Part shown: positions 33,845 through 44,493 of the stretch, piece by piece
How positions within the stretch are numbered: the first letter of the stretch is position 1
How the letters are laid out: the number at the start of each line of letters is the position of its first letter
NCBI GenBank assembly: GCA_030562195.1
Contig: CM060202.1
Span: 7,130,001 to 7,194,000 of the forward strand
Source: Nipponacmea schrenckii
Taxonomy: Eukaryota; Mollusca; Gastropoda; Lottiidae
Length of the DNA: 64,000 nucleotides
Reading direction: 5' to 3'
Program-made: the position numbers and the translations under genes
Notes under the pieces: model-generated
What the model was told of the DNA's origin: nothing
The model's database searches: none
What the model saw: the letters and a program-made list of their open reading frames with translations, nothing else

Positions 33845-34217
33845 GTTTCTACAAACTCTAGACCTGACCAGCTATAACTAGGTATTACCAGCTTTATCTA
33901 GACCCTACTAGCTTAATCTAGATCGGACTTATTCCATGTATGAACCCCCCCTTTCCTTTTCCCCCCTTTAATCTACCAAAAAGATTCTAACATTTCTACA
34001 AAATATAACTCTTAAAGTTCCTCCTCTAATTTACATTTAGAAAAACTGCACTTAATGCCCTAATAAGAAATATTCCAGCTATCGAATGTGAGGCAAAATA
34101 ACAAACTGTTACAGCTCTTAAAGCATGAATTATTTATTGAATCTAAAACTTTTTCCTATTAATTTTTCTACAGTAACTAATGAGGCTGTAATGGTATTTT
34201 CTTCATGTTTTTTTTTC
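33845..34217. other. Non-coding spacer
   Basis: Includes short repeats of 'ctagay' type (33860-33930) and a C-rich tract (33940-33967). No gene is seen. Confidence 0.4.
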
Positions 34218-34408
34218 TCAGGAGAAGTGATCTTCAAAATGTCTAGCATTGGCAAGCTTTGTGACTCCAATAACCACTTTTCTTGTATCATGGAATGCAG
34301 CCAATAATTGATTGCTTTGTATGTAAAGGAAAACAGCCAATGGTCTCAACAGTCTTTGTCGAGGTCTAACGTACAACCAAATCAAATTGCTGCATTCAAT
34401 GAAAGTGG
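34218..34408 (-). CDS. Candidate terminal coding exon, unknown protein
   Basis: The minus strand is open for 63 codons after an AG ('ccttgactgcaatag|CC') that has a plausible branch-site region. It ends at a TGA (34220-34218). The translation includes TFIECSNLIWLYVRPRQR, then LLRPLAVFLYIQSNQLLA, then TRKVVIGVTKLANARHFEDH. Codons are balanced and gene-like. An ATG-led version of the frame begins further up, at 34439. The antisense strand is also partly open, which lowers confidence. No family is recognised; a decayed transposase or a real cellular exon are both possible. Confidence 0.3.
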
Positions 34409-35044
34409 CTATTGCAGTCAAGGCATAAGATGGATGCATAATAATGAAGATAAGAAATATTTTGCCCGCTTTCTTTTATCAAAAGTGATATTGTTTTCTA
34501 TGGAGTTTTTAGTCTACAGAAATTCCTGTTACTTTGATATTGAGACTTGTAGTGGGAAAAAGGGCACTTAAAATATATTTGATTTGAGTTCAATAACAAT
34601 GTGCACTGATTACATGCGTAAGTTAAAACGTAGCACATACCAACTTGACATATCTATCAAGTTTAAATCCTACAGAGAAATTAGCTGGAAGAGAAAAGTT
34701 TGACAAGATTTGGATGAAAATAACTTTTATATTGATCCAAATGTCAGACTGTTGTTTAAGTCCTACATATATCAGATACTCTTATAAAACCTGTAAGCCA
34801 ACCTCATTTATTTCCTGAAAACCTAATCTACAGAACTAGAACAGTTTTATCTGGTTTGATCTAATGCCTGGAAGGTAATACCAGGATTCCATTATAACAG
34901 ACTTTCTGGCCGAGTTGGGAAATACAATGGTGAAAATTAATAATTCATAGTTCTCCTAGAATCAAAATAAATAGAATATTTAATATGTAATATCATTGCC
35001 AGGAGATTACAAACAACCTGTATTATATCTGATAATATTTGTAC
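34409..35044. other. Non-coding, nothing recognised
   Basis: AT-rich DNA; no repeat or gene is supported. Confidence 0.4.
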
Positions 35045-35389
35045 TTAAAGGGATAATAGACCTTAGAATGAACATAAAATTTTAAACTTGGCCAGTAAGA
35101 GCTCTATTCATCAGTAAATATACCTGATGCCATAAATAACTTAAAAAAATAAATAAATATCGAAAAAACTAAGTAATTATGCATAAAGATGCATTTTATT
35201 ATTGAAAAACGCTAAATAAATTGATAAAGTATTTTCAAAAAATTATCTAGTTGTGTGAATGTTTCCAGATTTTAAGGAATTCTGTTACTTTATGACACCA
35301 GGTAAGTTCACTGATGAATATATACTCATATTGACCATTCTTGAGAACTAAAATTTGGTGTTCTTGCCAAAATGCAGTATCCCTTTCAA
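35045..35389. mobile_element. Foldback MITE-like element
   Basis: Begins TTAAAGGGATA and ends TATCCCTTTCAA, an inverted terminal pair. Inverted homology resumes inside: 35105-35140 ('attcatcagtaaa..acctgatgccata') pairs with 35284-35320 ('tatgacaccagg..gttcactgatgaat'). The roughly 345-bp element could fold into an imperfect hairpin. It has no coding capacity. Other 'aaagggata' phrases in the window (19286 and 43268) may be ends of relatives. Confidence 0.6.
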
Positions 35390-38300
35390 ATGCTTTTTTT
35401 TGTACAATAAATTTATTTTGGCTCAAACTTGTGAAAACTAACAGACCTAACTAGAGAAATATGTCACTCTGTTGATCTATACACATTGTGTGGACACATA
35501 TCGTCAAATAAATGTATTTTGATATAACGAAAGAAAGCAGTAGAATGTTAAATGAGGTTATTGACCAGAGAAAATTTAACTGTGGTGGCTGTTTATGGAA
35601 ATTTTCAGAAGTGAATTTCCATTTTCCTTTCAGTATATGTAATGACAACATAATTTTTTTTAACTTGTAAATGTTCCAACAAAGAGAAAAATTTTGTATG
35701 TACCCGTACACTAAGAAAAGTGAGATAAGATTCAAAAATCTATTGTATCAATAAAGACCATTTTTTCAAGACAGCTATATATATTGATCTCAGCAGAGTG
35801 TTCCAAACAGCAAGAGTTGATGAATTATTGACAATTTTAGAATGAAGATCATGATAAAACTAGACAACCCATCTTCAATAATAGCCTATCCTTTATTTCA
35901 CAAGATAATTTCAGTTGTTTAAATTATTAATTTAACCTCCTGGACAGCAATCTTTGATCTTCATTGATTTTAAAAGGGATTAAGTCACTTAAATATTTGA
36001 TAGTGCTCATTTCCAAATTTTAAATTCTGAAATAAGTCTGAGGTAAAGATTTAGTCCATTTAAGAAACATTTTGAAAGAATCGATATCTGAATCTATGCA
36101 TTTTACTGTTTCAAAAATCTTGCAGTATAATTATAGATGTGATATGCTTTGATCAGTTTATATTGATGAAGTTCCATTGTGGTCTGGATTAAAAGATAAC
36201 AGAGTTACTTCCCATAAATTCAAAAGTAAGCACCAAAAATATAAATGTTATAACATGATGAAAATATAATATACTTCATTCTTTATCATAGCAACACATT
36301 TGTTGTGGTCTGAAAATGAAGTTACCTCCCATGAATAAGGTAATGGGCCTTTATTTGGATCAATGCATAGTTAGCCATTGAGTTGAAGAATGAATGATAG
36401 GTTTTTCTTGAAAACTCTTCCTTGAAAACTGATATTTTCCATGTCCGAATTAGTCAAGTTCTTAACAAGAATATAACTTTACCAGTAAGGTGTAATAGTG
36501 AAAATTTTGTTGTGTTTAAAACCATCAATCCAGTTGCGTGTGGGTTTTCTATATTTCTTATGGTCATTGTTGCCAAGGCCCTTAAGGACATTATTCCAGT
36601 GGTAATGGGTGGAATTTACTTTTTTCTTCCATCTATTCCTGTTTCCAAAGTCATTTCTTAAATATTCCATCAAATCATTACAAAGATATAAAAGAAATGA
36701 TTTTATTCAGAAAAACACATTGATTGTAGTAAATTGCGTACATTCAGGAGATAAATCTTGCATACACATAAAAAAAAACCTAGTGTTCTGTTGAATAATC
36801 GGTAATTTTAGGTGAGCGAATCCTAACTAACCTGTGATAGGTTTCATGTAGCAGAACAAATGAAGCTTACAATTCTAAAGCACAATACAAATACAATTAA
36901 TTTCAGTTTTATTATTTCAAACAGTTGCCATCCTGATTTTTCAGCCATTTTGTATTTCTGCTTCATTCTTCTTTTTCAGCATCACATAATCCTTACTTTG
37001 CTGCAGGACATGTGCGACAATAAGCACTACAGTCTCTAAGAAACAAATCATTTGCGTCCTAATTTCAAAATATAGGATGAACATAAACAAATGTGCAAAT
37101 CTTTGTATAAAACGGGCAAAAAAATGGCAAGATTTATGTTTCTTACAAAAAGGATGCACACTGAATTCAGAACTGTCCATACCAAATAGTTGGATAAACT
37201 TATTACAAGGAGGTGTGTTTTACAACCTTGATGTAAGAATGGATAGACTCTGATTCTAACATTTGATGTTATACTTCAAGAATGATGTTATGACTTCTGG
37301 CTTATAAAGTGTTTTCAAATCTCAAAGACATGCAATTTAGTTCTAAAAGCCATTTTCATCTAAAATGATAAATTCGCAAAGGAGTTTGAAAAAGCAGCTA
37401 TTCACAATATTTTTTTTTAGTCTGAAACTATGTCTTTTCCTTTTTCTCAAAAATGTCATGTCTAAGTCTGCAACGGGTAAACGTTCAAACGAAAACTTTA
37501 GACTAGTACCAATAAACATTTACAAAAAGATTAAGCGTTAGATCGAAAATACTGAGCTTTGTTACAATGAAATTGTACTAACTCTGGTTTTTATCTTATG
37601 TTTTTATTTATATTTAATTCATTTAAAATTCATTAAATTTACATTAGTAATCTAGTAAAGCTAATAATTAATTGAAGACAGTTATAGGTGACTTGATCTT
37701 ATTGTTTCTTTACCCCTTTCTACACCATATGAAATTGGCTATATTGAAATGCCACCCTGAATAACATGTATCTTTAAAATAAAAGTAGGAGATTCCTTAT
37801 TGTGGTTGATCTTATTATACACCTTTCTTGCTGTACTCATCGGGCACCAAATCCCAGGACAATGTCTAAATAATTTTAGGGCTTCTCTTAAATACTCTCG
37901 AGTCAACAAACGTTATACAGGCAACAATGCAGATTTAAAGTTTTCTACTTGATTTGCAAATACATGATCTCAAAACATTCTCTTAGCTTTGAATTTCAAA
38001 CTTAAGTCCCAGATACTGGAAAAACTAAGTTCGATCCAGCTGCTTTCAATAACTGATATTTCAATCATTTCCACACTTTGAGAAAAAGAAATAGATGAGA
38101 GTTTCAGACCAATTTTCTCATTAATTTTAAAACCTAACAGGCATTATATGCTTATAAACATAATAGTAATAATAAAAACCATTGAATATGTACAATATTT
38201 ACAGTGAATAACTTAGTTTTTTCAAAAAATCACTAAATTTCAAAAAAGTATTATTTTTGTATCAAAGGTTGCAGCTGCCAGAATTACACCCGTCTTTGAA

Positions 38301-39154
38301 TTGCACCAGTGAGTACAAATTGTACTTTTCAAAGAGAAGTACCACAGCATAAGACAAATTCTTCCCACAAATGTCTTAAAAACAGCAGACATGGGTGTAT
38401 CCATGGCAACCAATCAATCTGAACACAATTGTGAATTTGTAAAGTATGTATCCATTTGTGACTAACTTTAATCTTGCATGTTATATTCAAATTTCAACTA
38501 ATAATTCTTTTTCAGACATAATGGTTCTTTCTTTTAATCAGGTCTATTTTCAACCAGTTAAGAGTTGCTTCCCTTTGGTCATTTAACTACCAGGATTTTG
38601 TGCATCTCTATAGACAAGGCAGTGAATGTAATATACATAATGAAAAATTTTGAGGGAATTTTGAATTTTCTAAGTGAAGGTTTGACTGAGAGGAAATAAG
38701 ATCACAATTTCTGATTCTTTGAAAATTTTGCCTGGTTATTACATGATTTGGATTAACTAATGTAAACATGAGAAAAACTAAAATTGTATTAAATAATATA
38801 TTAGAGCTAAAACAAAATCTACAAATATACGAAAAATAAAGAAATGATCTGGAACTAAAATGAACAATGACTTGATTGATCTGAATTTATCCGAACAGCA
38901 ACCAGACGGAATCAATGTGAACACAGTTAGCAAAAAAGTAAATCCACAGGATATTTCTCCTTAGAATCGAAACACAAACAATGACAAACTGAATATCCAC
39001 AAATTTAATACTAAGTCACACTTCAAATTCCATATCCTTTTTTTCTACCTTCCAATTCTCTTTCACAGTGACTTGCTGTTGGATAAAGGTCTAAATGTAA
39101 AATATGTGTATGGCTGTTTTAAGACAACGAAATATAGTTTTTCTAACGCAACAT
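35390..39154. other. Non-coding; includes likely 3' UTR of the next gene
   Basis: Nothing is called with confidence. Minus-strand 37180-36941 has an ATG and 79 codons (MDSSEFSVHPFCKKHKSC...), with competing frames. One of these, after 'tttgaaattag|', reads a Cys-rich end (RDCSAYCRTCPAAK). The two cannot both be right. The region directly below 39155 is probably 3' untranslated sequence of the intact minus-strand gene, but no clear polyadenylation end was fixed. Confidence 0.4.
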
Positions 39155-40513
39155 TTATTTCTTTTCACCTTCACCATCAGTTTTCACCACTTTTAAGGCC
39201 TCCTTAACCGCATCATCTGTTACAATGGCTGCCACTTTTTCATAACCTTCTTCGCCATTAGCCACTAAGTTTTTTTTTGTTTCTTCAGCTTTGTTTGATG
39301 TCTTGTTAGCGTAATCATTAAGTGCATCAGCTAAATCATCAAAATTGTCGTCAGCATCATTCTTAATTTCAGAGGCTTTGTTTCCCGCTTTTGATGACAA
39401 ATCCTTGGCTCCAGAACTAACCCCATCAACAGAAGAGCCAATTTTGCTTTTGGCAGAATCAGCAGCTGAACTTGCAGTTTTTTTGGCATCATCAACAGCT
39501 GATCCTGCAGACTTTTTGGCATCATCGACAGCCGAGCCTGCAGACTTTTTGGCATCATCAACAGCAGAGCCTGCAGACTTCTTGGCATCATCAACAGCAG
39601 AACTACCTGAACCAAATCCACTTGTAAATGATCCCATACTGCCTTCAAATTTCTTAGATGCTGCAGTTGTAACTTCATTGACAATCTTTCCACTGGTATC
39701 AATGGCAACATCCTTCAGCCCAATTGGCTTGCTTTGACCAGGAGTGGATTCAAGTTGACCATCTTGCTGTTTCTGAGCCCCTCCACCACTCACGACAGAC
39801 ATACCCTGTTGTACACCATCAGATGCAATTTTCTGAATGGATCCAAGAAGTGTATCAGATGGCTCTTCTGTCATGCTTTTACCAGATGCTGCAGACGCTT
39901 TAGCTGAGGCAACACTTTCATTGACTGAGGATTTAGCACCTTCAATCTTTTCTTCAGCAACTCCCTTGAATTCATTAGCTTTAGAACTGACAGTGGAAGC
40001 AGCTTCACTGGCTGTATTATGTGCTGATTTCTTAGCCTCTTCAAACTGTTTCTTGCCCTCATTGCTTTTCTGGTTAAAAAGAGCTTTGCCTTCTTCAACT
40101 TTTTCATTGACCACAGTTTTACCTTCTTCATATTTCTTGGCAGCAAATTCTTTACCTTCCTCCAATTTCTTGGAAGCCACTTCTTTGCCTTCTTCCAATT
40201 TCTTGGATGCCATATCCTTTCCTTCTTCAAACTTTTTTGTCATTGAATCTTGACCTTCTGAAGCAGCTTTAGAAGCTGCATCTTTACCTTCCTCAAGCTT
40301 TCCTTTAGCAGCATCTGCTTGATTACTGGCAGCTTCTTTGGCATCTGCAGCAGCAGAGTCTGCTGCTTTGGCAGCCTCACCTACAGCATTTTCAGCACCA
40401 GAGGAAATCTGTGAAAATAATCCAGGTTCATTGCTGGGTTTTTCATAAGGTCCTTCTAACTTTCCTTCTTTCTGCAATTGACGAGATTCTTCTGTGGAGC
40501 AAATGTTTCCCAT
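39155..40513 (-). CDS. N-acylated 11-mer-repeat protein (LEA/apolipoprotein/synuclein-like), 452 aa
   Basis: Complete single-exon coding sequence. MGNICS at the start fits the N-myristoylation consensus (Gly2, Ser6), with Cys5 a likely palmitoylation site, so membrane attachment is inferred. Residues about 40-70 are Ala-rich. Residues 68-160 hold eight 11-residue repeats: the Gly of 'EEGK' falls at 76, 87, 98, 109, 120, 131, 142 and 153 (type EEGKEVASKKL). Residues 160-210 stay Ala/Ser/Lys-rich; 211-300 are a Gly/Ser/Gln-rich linker. A second 11-mer array, SAVDDAKKSAG, runs 305-348 with a degenerate fifth unit to 359. The tail is acidic then basic (NFDDLADAL ... EGEKK). Such 11-mers form amphipathic 11/3 helices that lie on membranes or lipid droplets, or protect proteins during desiccation in LEA group 3. 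No enzyme domain is present. The antisense frames (130 and 138 codons) and shifted sense frames (119 and 126 codons) are by-products of the repeats. Confidence 0.9.
   Translation of the reverse strand: MGNICSTEESRQLQKEGKLEGPYEKPSNEPGLFSQISSGAENAVGEAAKAADSAAADAKEAASNQADAAKGKLEEGKDAASKAASEGQDSMTKKFEEGKDMASKKLEEGKEVASKKLEEGKEFAAKKYEEGKTVVNEKVEEGKALFNQKSNEGKKQFEEAKKSAHNTASEAASTVSSKANEFKGVAEEKIEGAKSSVNESVASAKASAASGKSMTEEPSDTLLGSIQKIASDGVQQGMSVVSGGGAQKQQDGQLESTPGQSKPIGLKDVAIDTSGKIVNEVTTAASKKFEGSMGSFTSGFGSGSSAVDDAKKSAGSAVDDAKKSAGSAVDDAKKSAGSAVDDAKKTASSAADSAKSKIGSSVDGVSSGAKDLSSKAGNKASEIKNDADDNFDDLADALNDYANKTSNKAEETKKNLVANGEEGYEKVAAIVTDDAVKEALKVVKTDGEGEKK
39437..39601 (-). repeat. 33-bp tandem repeat inside the coding sequence
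   Basis: Four near-identical 33-bp units encode SAVDDAKKSAG, followed by one diverged unit (SAADSAKSKIG). DNA identity between units is very high, including synonymous positions, which points to recent in-frame unit duplication. Confidence 0.9.
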
Positions 40514-40572
40514 ATTTTCTGATTAATAATCTTTCTCTTTGTTAATATCTTTCTGTCTTAAACTTTCAACTC
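40514..40572 (-). other. 5' untranslated part of the 39155-40513 exon, with splice acceptor at its edge
   Basis: On the minus strand a T-rich tract ending 'ttttatcattccag' (AG at 40574-40573, read as CT on the plus strand) precedes 59 nt that have stops in all three frames before the ATG. The gene therefore has at least one upstream non-coding exon. The acceptor quality is good; the location of the first exon and promoter is unknown. Confidence 0.7.
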
Positions 40573-40575
40573 CTG

Positions 40576-43500
40576 GAATGATAAAATATAAAAGTCATCA
40601 AACATAGTTCTTAATGAAAAATGTAAATTCAGTAATAGACTATTTAAGCTCTGGCTTGTAATTAAATGTCAAGAACTGTACATCATAACCCAAAAAACTT
40701 TAAGGATCAAAATTTATCATGTATTAAATAATATCAATGAGAAATATCAATCATTGATTATTTGAGAAAAAAATGACCTAGAATTGCTAAAATGACCAAA
40801 GAGATCAATATGGTGTTTATTTTTGTTCAATAATAGCAATACAATCAATAAATACATAGCATCAAGATAAATCTACAAGAGAGAAGGCAATAAACAAAGT
40901 CAAATTGTGACAGGATAAAGAAAAACTAATATTAAAAGCATTTAAACCAAAAACTAAAAAACCAAATACAGACAAAACTATTTTGCGAAACTTTTACTTC
41001 GATTAAAGAAATTAGGAAAGTGTCTACACTCTGATAGCAGAAAAACTTGAAAAATCTGAAGAAAAAAAACAATCCAATGACAAACCAAAAAAAAAATTGT
41101 CAAAAAAATGACAATTCCTAGTTACCACAAGACATGTTTCTATGTACAACTACAAATAGTGAGTGAAAATTCATGTTTTCTGTGATAACACCTGATTCTC
41201 CTGCTTGTAAATTTTCATTATAAAAGAAAAATAAATTACAACCTTTCAATATACAACACTTACAACTTATTAACTGACAATAACTTTATGTACAATAGCC
41301 ATTCTGAACAATAGAGGTTCTATTGATTTTTATTAAATTATAACCAGATTCTTTCTATATTGAAGCCTTTGTATGGAAAATATTGTTGTTATGGTTTGGA
41401 TTTAATATGATTAGAATCAAGAAAAGATTTTCATTCTCTAACAGGGTTGGATGGTGGTTGCATTCTGAACACCTTTGGCTTTATTTTCAGTGACTTTCAT
41501 TAATGCACATGGCTCATGCAGTTTGGATAAACAGAATTCCTTAAACCATCATAGCAATTCATGAAAATTCCTGTCTTTCAAAATATATAAAATTACAGGA
41601 GTTCAGATGTAGAGGAGAAATAACTCCAAATCAAGAAAGCAGACAATTACACAATATCCAAGTAATTGTTCACATAAAATTTATTATGACAATCTCCACC
41701 AAATATAAGCTGAAAATTACATTTAAGAAAACAACAAAATAAAGCTCAAGAAAAATTTTAATCTGTACAGTCTGAATACCTCAAATCTGATTACAAGAAA
41801 TAATGATTAAGCTTATCCAGTTAACAATTATAAATAATTATAGGCCATGATCCTAAATGCTATAATTGAGTGAGGCCTCAGGCAAGGTTCACTCATCAAT
41901 TGACCTATTATTATTCATAGTGATAATAACTACTTAAAACTCAATAAGAGGTTTATATTAGTCTCTGAATGGCATCAATTATATCATAGCTTCTTGTATT
42001 GACCCATCAGCTCTAGCAGCTCAAGGTCTTAAGTGGTGAAAACATTGAATAATAGTATAGATATGAACTAACTATTATTTGGTAATGCAAGAAAGAGATT
42101 AAAGCAAACTTGCTGTTATCCTGTATTTTCAATCAAAGAGAAAACAAAGACACCTTACATCTAAATTGTCATCCTCAAAACTCCTTAATAATTCAAGGCG
42201 AAAGAAAAAAAAATAAAGAAACAACTATATTTTACAAGGATAACTTAGGTTCACAATCCACTGACAGGAATTCTTTCTACCAGCTGGTCCTTGGCCAAAG
42301 TAACAACATTGCACTTCAATTTTAATTGTACTTGCCATATATATATGGGCAGTTTGTACTTGATGTGAAGACAATTCATATCACAGCATTATTTTGAAGG
42401 CTCAATGAAGATCAATTTAAAAATCTAAAACGTATAACCTGATATCTTAAAATTGCCAATTCAAACTTCAGTTTTCTTCAATGAAGAGCGATAAATGTAT
42501 CATGCCTAAAGAACTTGAAAGCCAGTTACAAAAAAGAGAACCACCAAGTCAGCCAAAATATCATATGATATAAAACATAACAGTGGAAGAAATTTGAGAA
42601 TTGTGTGCTCTATCTTGAACTGTATTTTCAATAATAATTTAAAACAAGTGGCTATATAACAAAAACAAGTATTGTATTAATTCTTGTTTCAATGCCAACA
42701 GTTCTAAGTTCCTGATAATGTCAGTACTGTTAAATATTCCACTGAATATCACATTAATTGTCCTAATGGCAATAGCTCATCTTATAATGTTAAATTGTGT
42801 ATCAGATATAAAAACCCAATTAGGACAGCTATTTGGTAATGGAGGTTGGTAATGATCTTGTAATATAAGGCAGTCTTTCTTCAACACATAAGCTTTAAAC
42901 TGTAAGCAATGAGTCATGAAAACTAAATAGAATTTGAATAAGATTCTGTAACAGTTGTTGCTTGTGAAAAGGACACACCCAACCTTCCATAACACCTGAT
43001 ACCACTATCCAACTGGGTATGTCAACTCAGCAAAACTTTTCGAGAGTTCACAAAGGTAACACTGTTTGTTTGGGAAATCTATTAACATAGAAACATTGTT
43101 TCTCTAAAGAGTGTTTATAAAGAAAATTACGGTAATGATAGATGTTTTAGTATTCAGAGAGAAATTGTACAACTTCTGTAAATATCTTGGCACTTTGACA
43201 AATATAAGAGGCAAATGTAACATCTTTCACATAGTCTTTTCCTAATAATATATCCAGTCTGTATTTAAAGGGATATAATTCTCTAAATATTTCTCACAAC
43301 CAGTTCTTGAAGAAGTAGCATCTTAGTAAGATCGTCCAGCCTTGTTTTATTATGAAAAAAAGACAATTAGATACTGGTACTAATTGATTTAACTCCACTC
43401 AGACGGTTCAGTACCTTGAAAAATTTGGGGGCAATATCTCTTAATAACTTTTTTATTAAATATAAGACAAGTAACCTAATTAGAATGTTAAAATATACCA

Positions 43501-44202
43501 CTAGGTAATGTTGATATATCCTTGTCATTATTTATGATAAATATGTATTGCTAGTGATAGTCTATTAGTACACACCCTGCAGTCAACTCAACATTTTTGT
43601 ACACCACAGTATCAAACAGCATGGTAACTCATACACATCGAGATACAATATTGTATGAGTCAAACACACCTGATTTATAAGGCATGATAATTAAGATAAG
43701 AATTGTTTTGGCCATAGAGACTGAAATGAAGTTACCCAAACAGGTTCACTGTTACAAGTCTAAATTTTAAATCATAATCGCAAATATTAGTCATGACAAT
43801 CAACTTTTATAGAATATATGTTATGAAATAGTTCTAACATTGATGAATATTCTGCCAAGGACTAAAGAAGATGCAAAATTCATTTGATACAAAACTAATC
43901 TTGGTGATAAAGGGCTCCTGAACAACTTCCAACCAGACAGATGAGACAACTTATCAGCAACTCTTCACTCCAGTATGCCGTAAACACCAGTCAAGAAATG
44001 CCTCTATAATCTGTAACCTTCAAATAATGTAGTGAGGTTCTGATGGTAATGTAAACAATCTTACTATCAACTAGTACTCACTAATAAACATACCAAACAT
44101 CTTGGATTAAATACTTAACTGTTCTTCTATAATATAAACATTACCAAGTATTATATACACATACTTCAGATAGATAGGCATAATATACCACTCTTACTTT
44201 GT
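40576..44202. other. Probable intron or upstream region of the minus-strand gene
   Basis: AT-rich DNA with no supported exon. A small perfect hairpin (aattgtca / tgacaatt) with an A-rich loop lies near 41096-41117. Confidence 0.5.
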
Positions 44203-44493
44203 GGGGTTCTATAGCACAGCAGATAGAGCCTTGGTTCTTAACGTCATGACGTCATTTGCTTGGATACGTTGAAAATGTCTGTCATGAGTTCTAATCGCGA
44301 TTGGCATGTGAAAGTCCGATGACGTTGAATAAGTCATCTTCACTCATAATTCCAGTCTACCCAGATGTAAATGGGTACGGATAATCTGGGAAAGAGGTTT
44401 GGCCAAGGACTAGACGGTAGAAAGGATCCCTGTCACGTCAGACTTGTGAACCTAAGTTGTTATCCTAGTAATATGTAGTTGTTTCTTTCTTTT
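44203..44493 (+). mobile_element. tRNA-derived SINE (family A)
   Basis: Starts 'ggggttctatagcacagc' with a box A-like TAGCACAGCAG, then a degraded box B ('gagttctaatcg'). The conserved body follows ('gtgaaagtccgatgacgttg', 'cttcactcataattccagt', 'gtaaatgggtacggataatc', 'ggtttggccaaggactag'). It ends 'gtagttgtttctttctttt'. It is the most complete body of the three family A copies. Confidence 0.9.

Noticed and set aside
36941..37180. 79-codon minus-strand ATG frame and a Cys-rich alternative frame
   Set aside because: Two incompatible readings of the same DNA, no recognised domain, and frame length within chance expectation.
39345..40253. Long antisense and shifted frames of 119-138 codons over the repeat gene
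   Set aside because: They arise because the 33-nt coding repeats keep other frames open; their translations are low-complexity.
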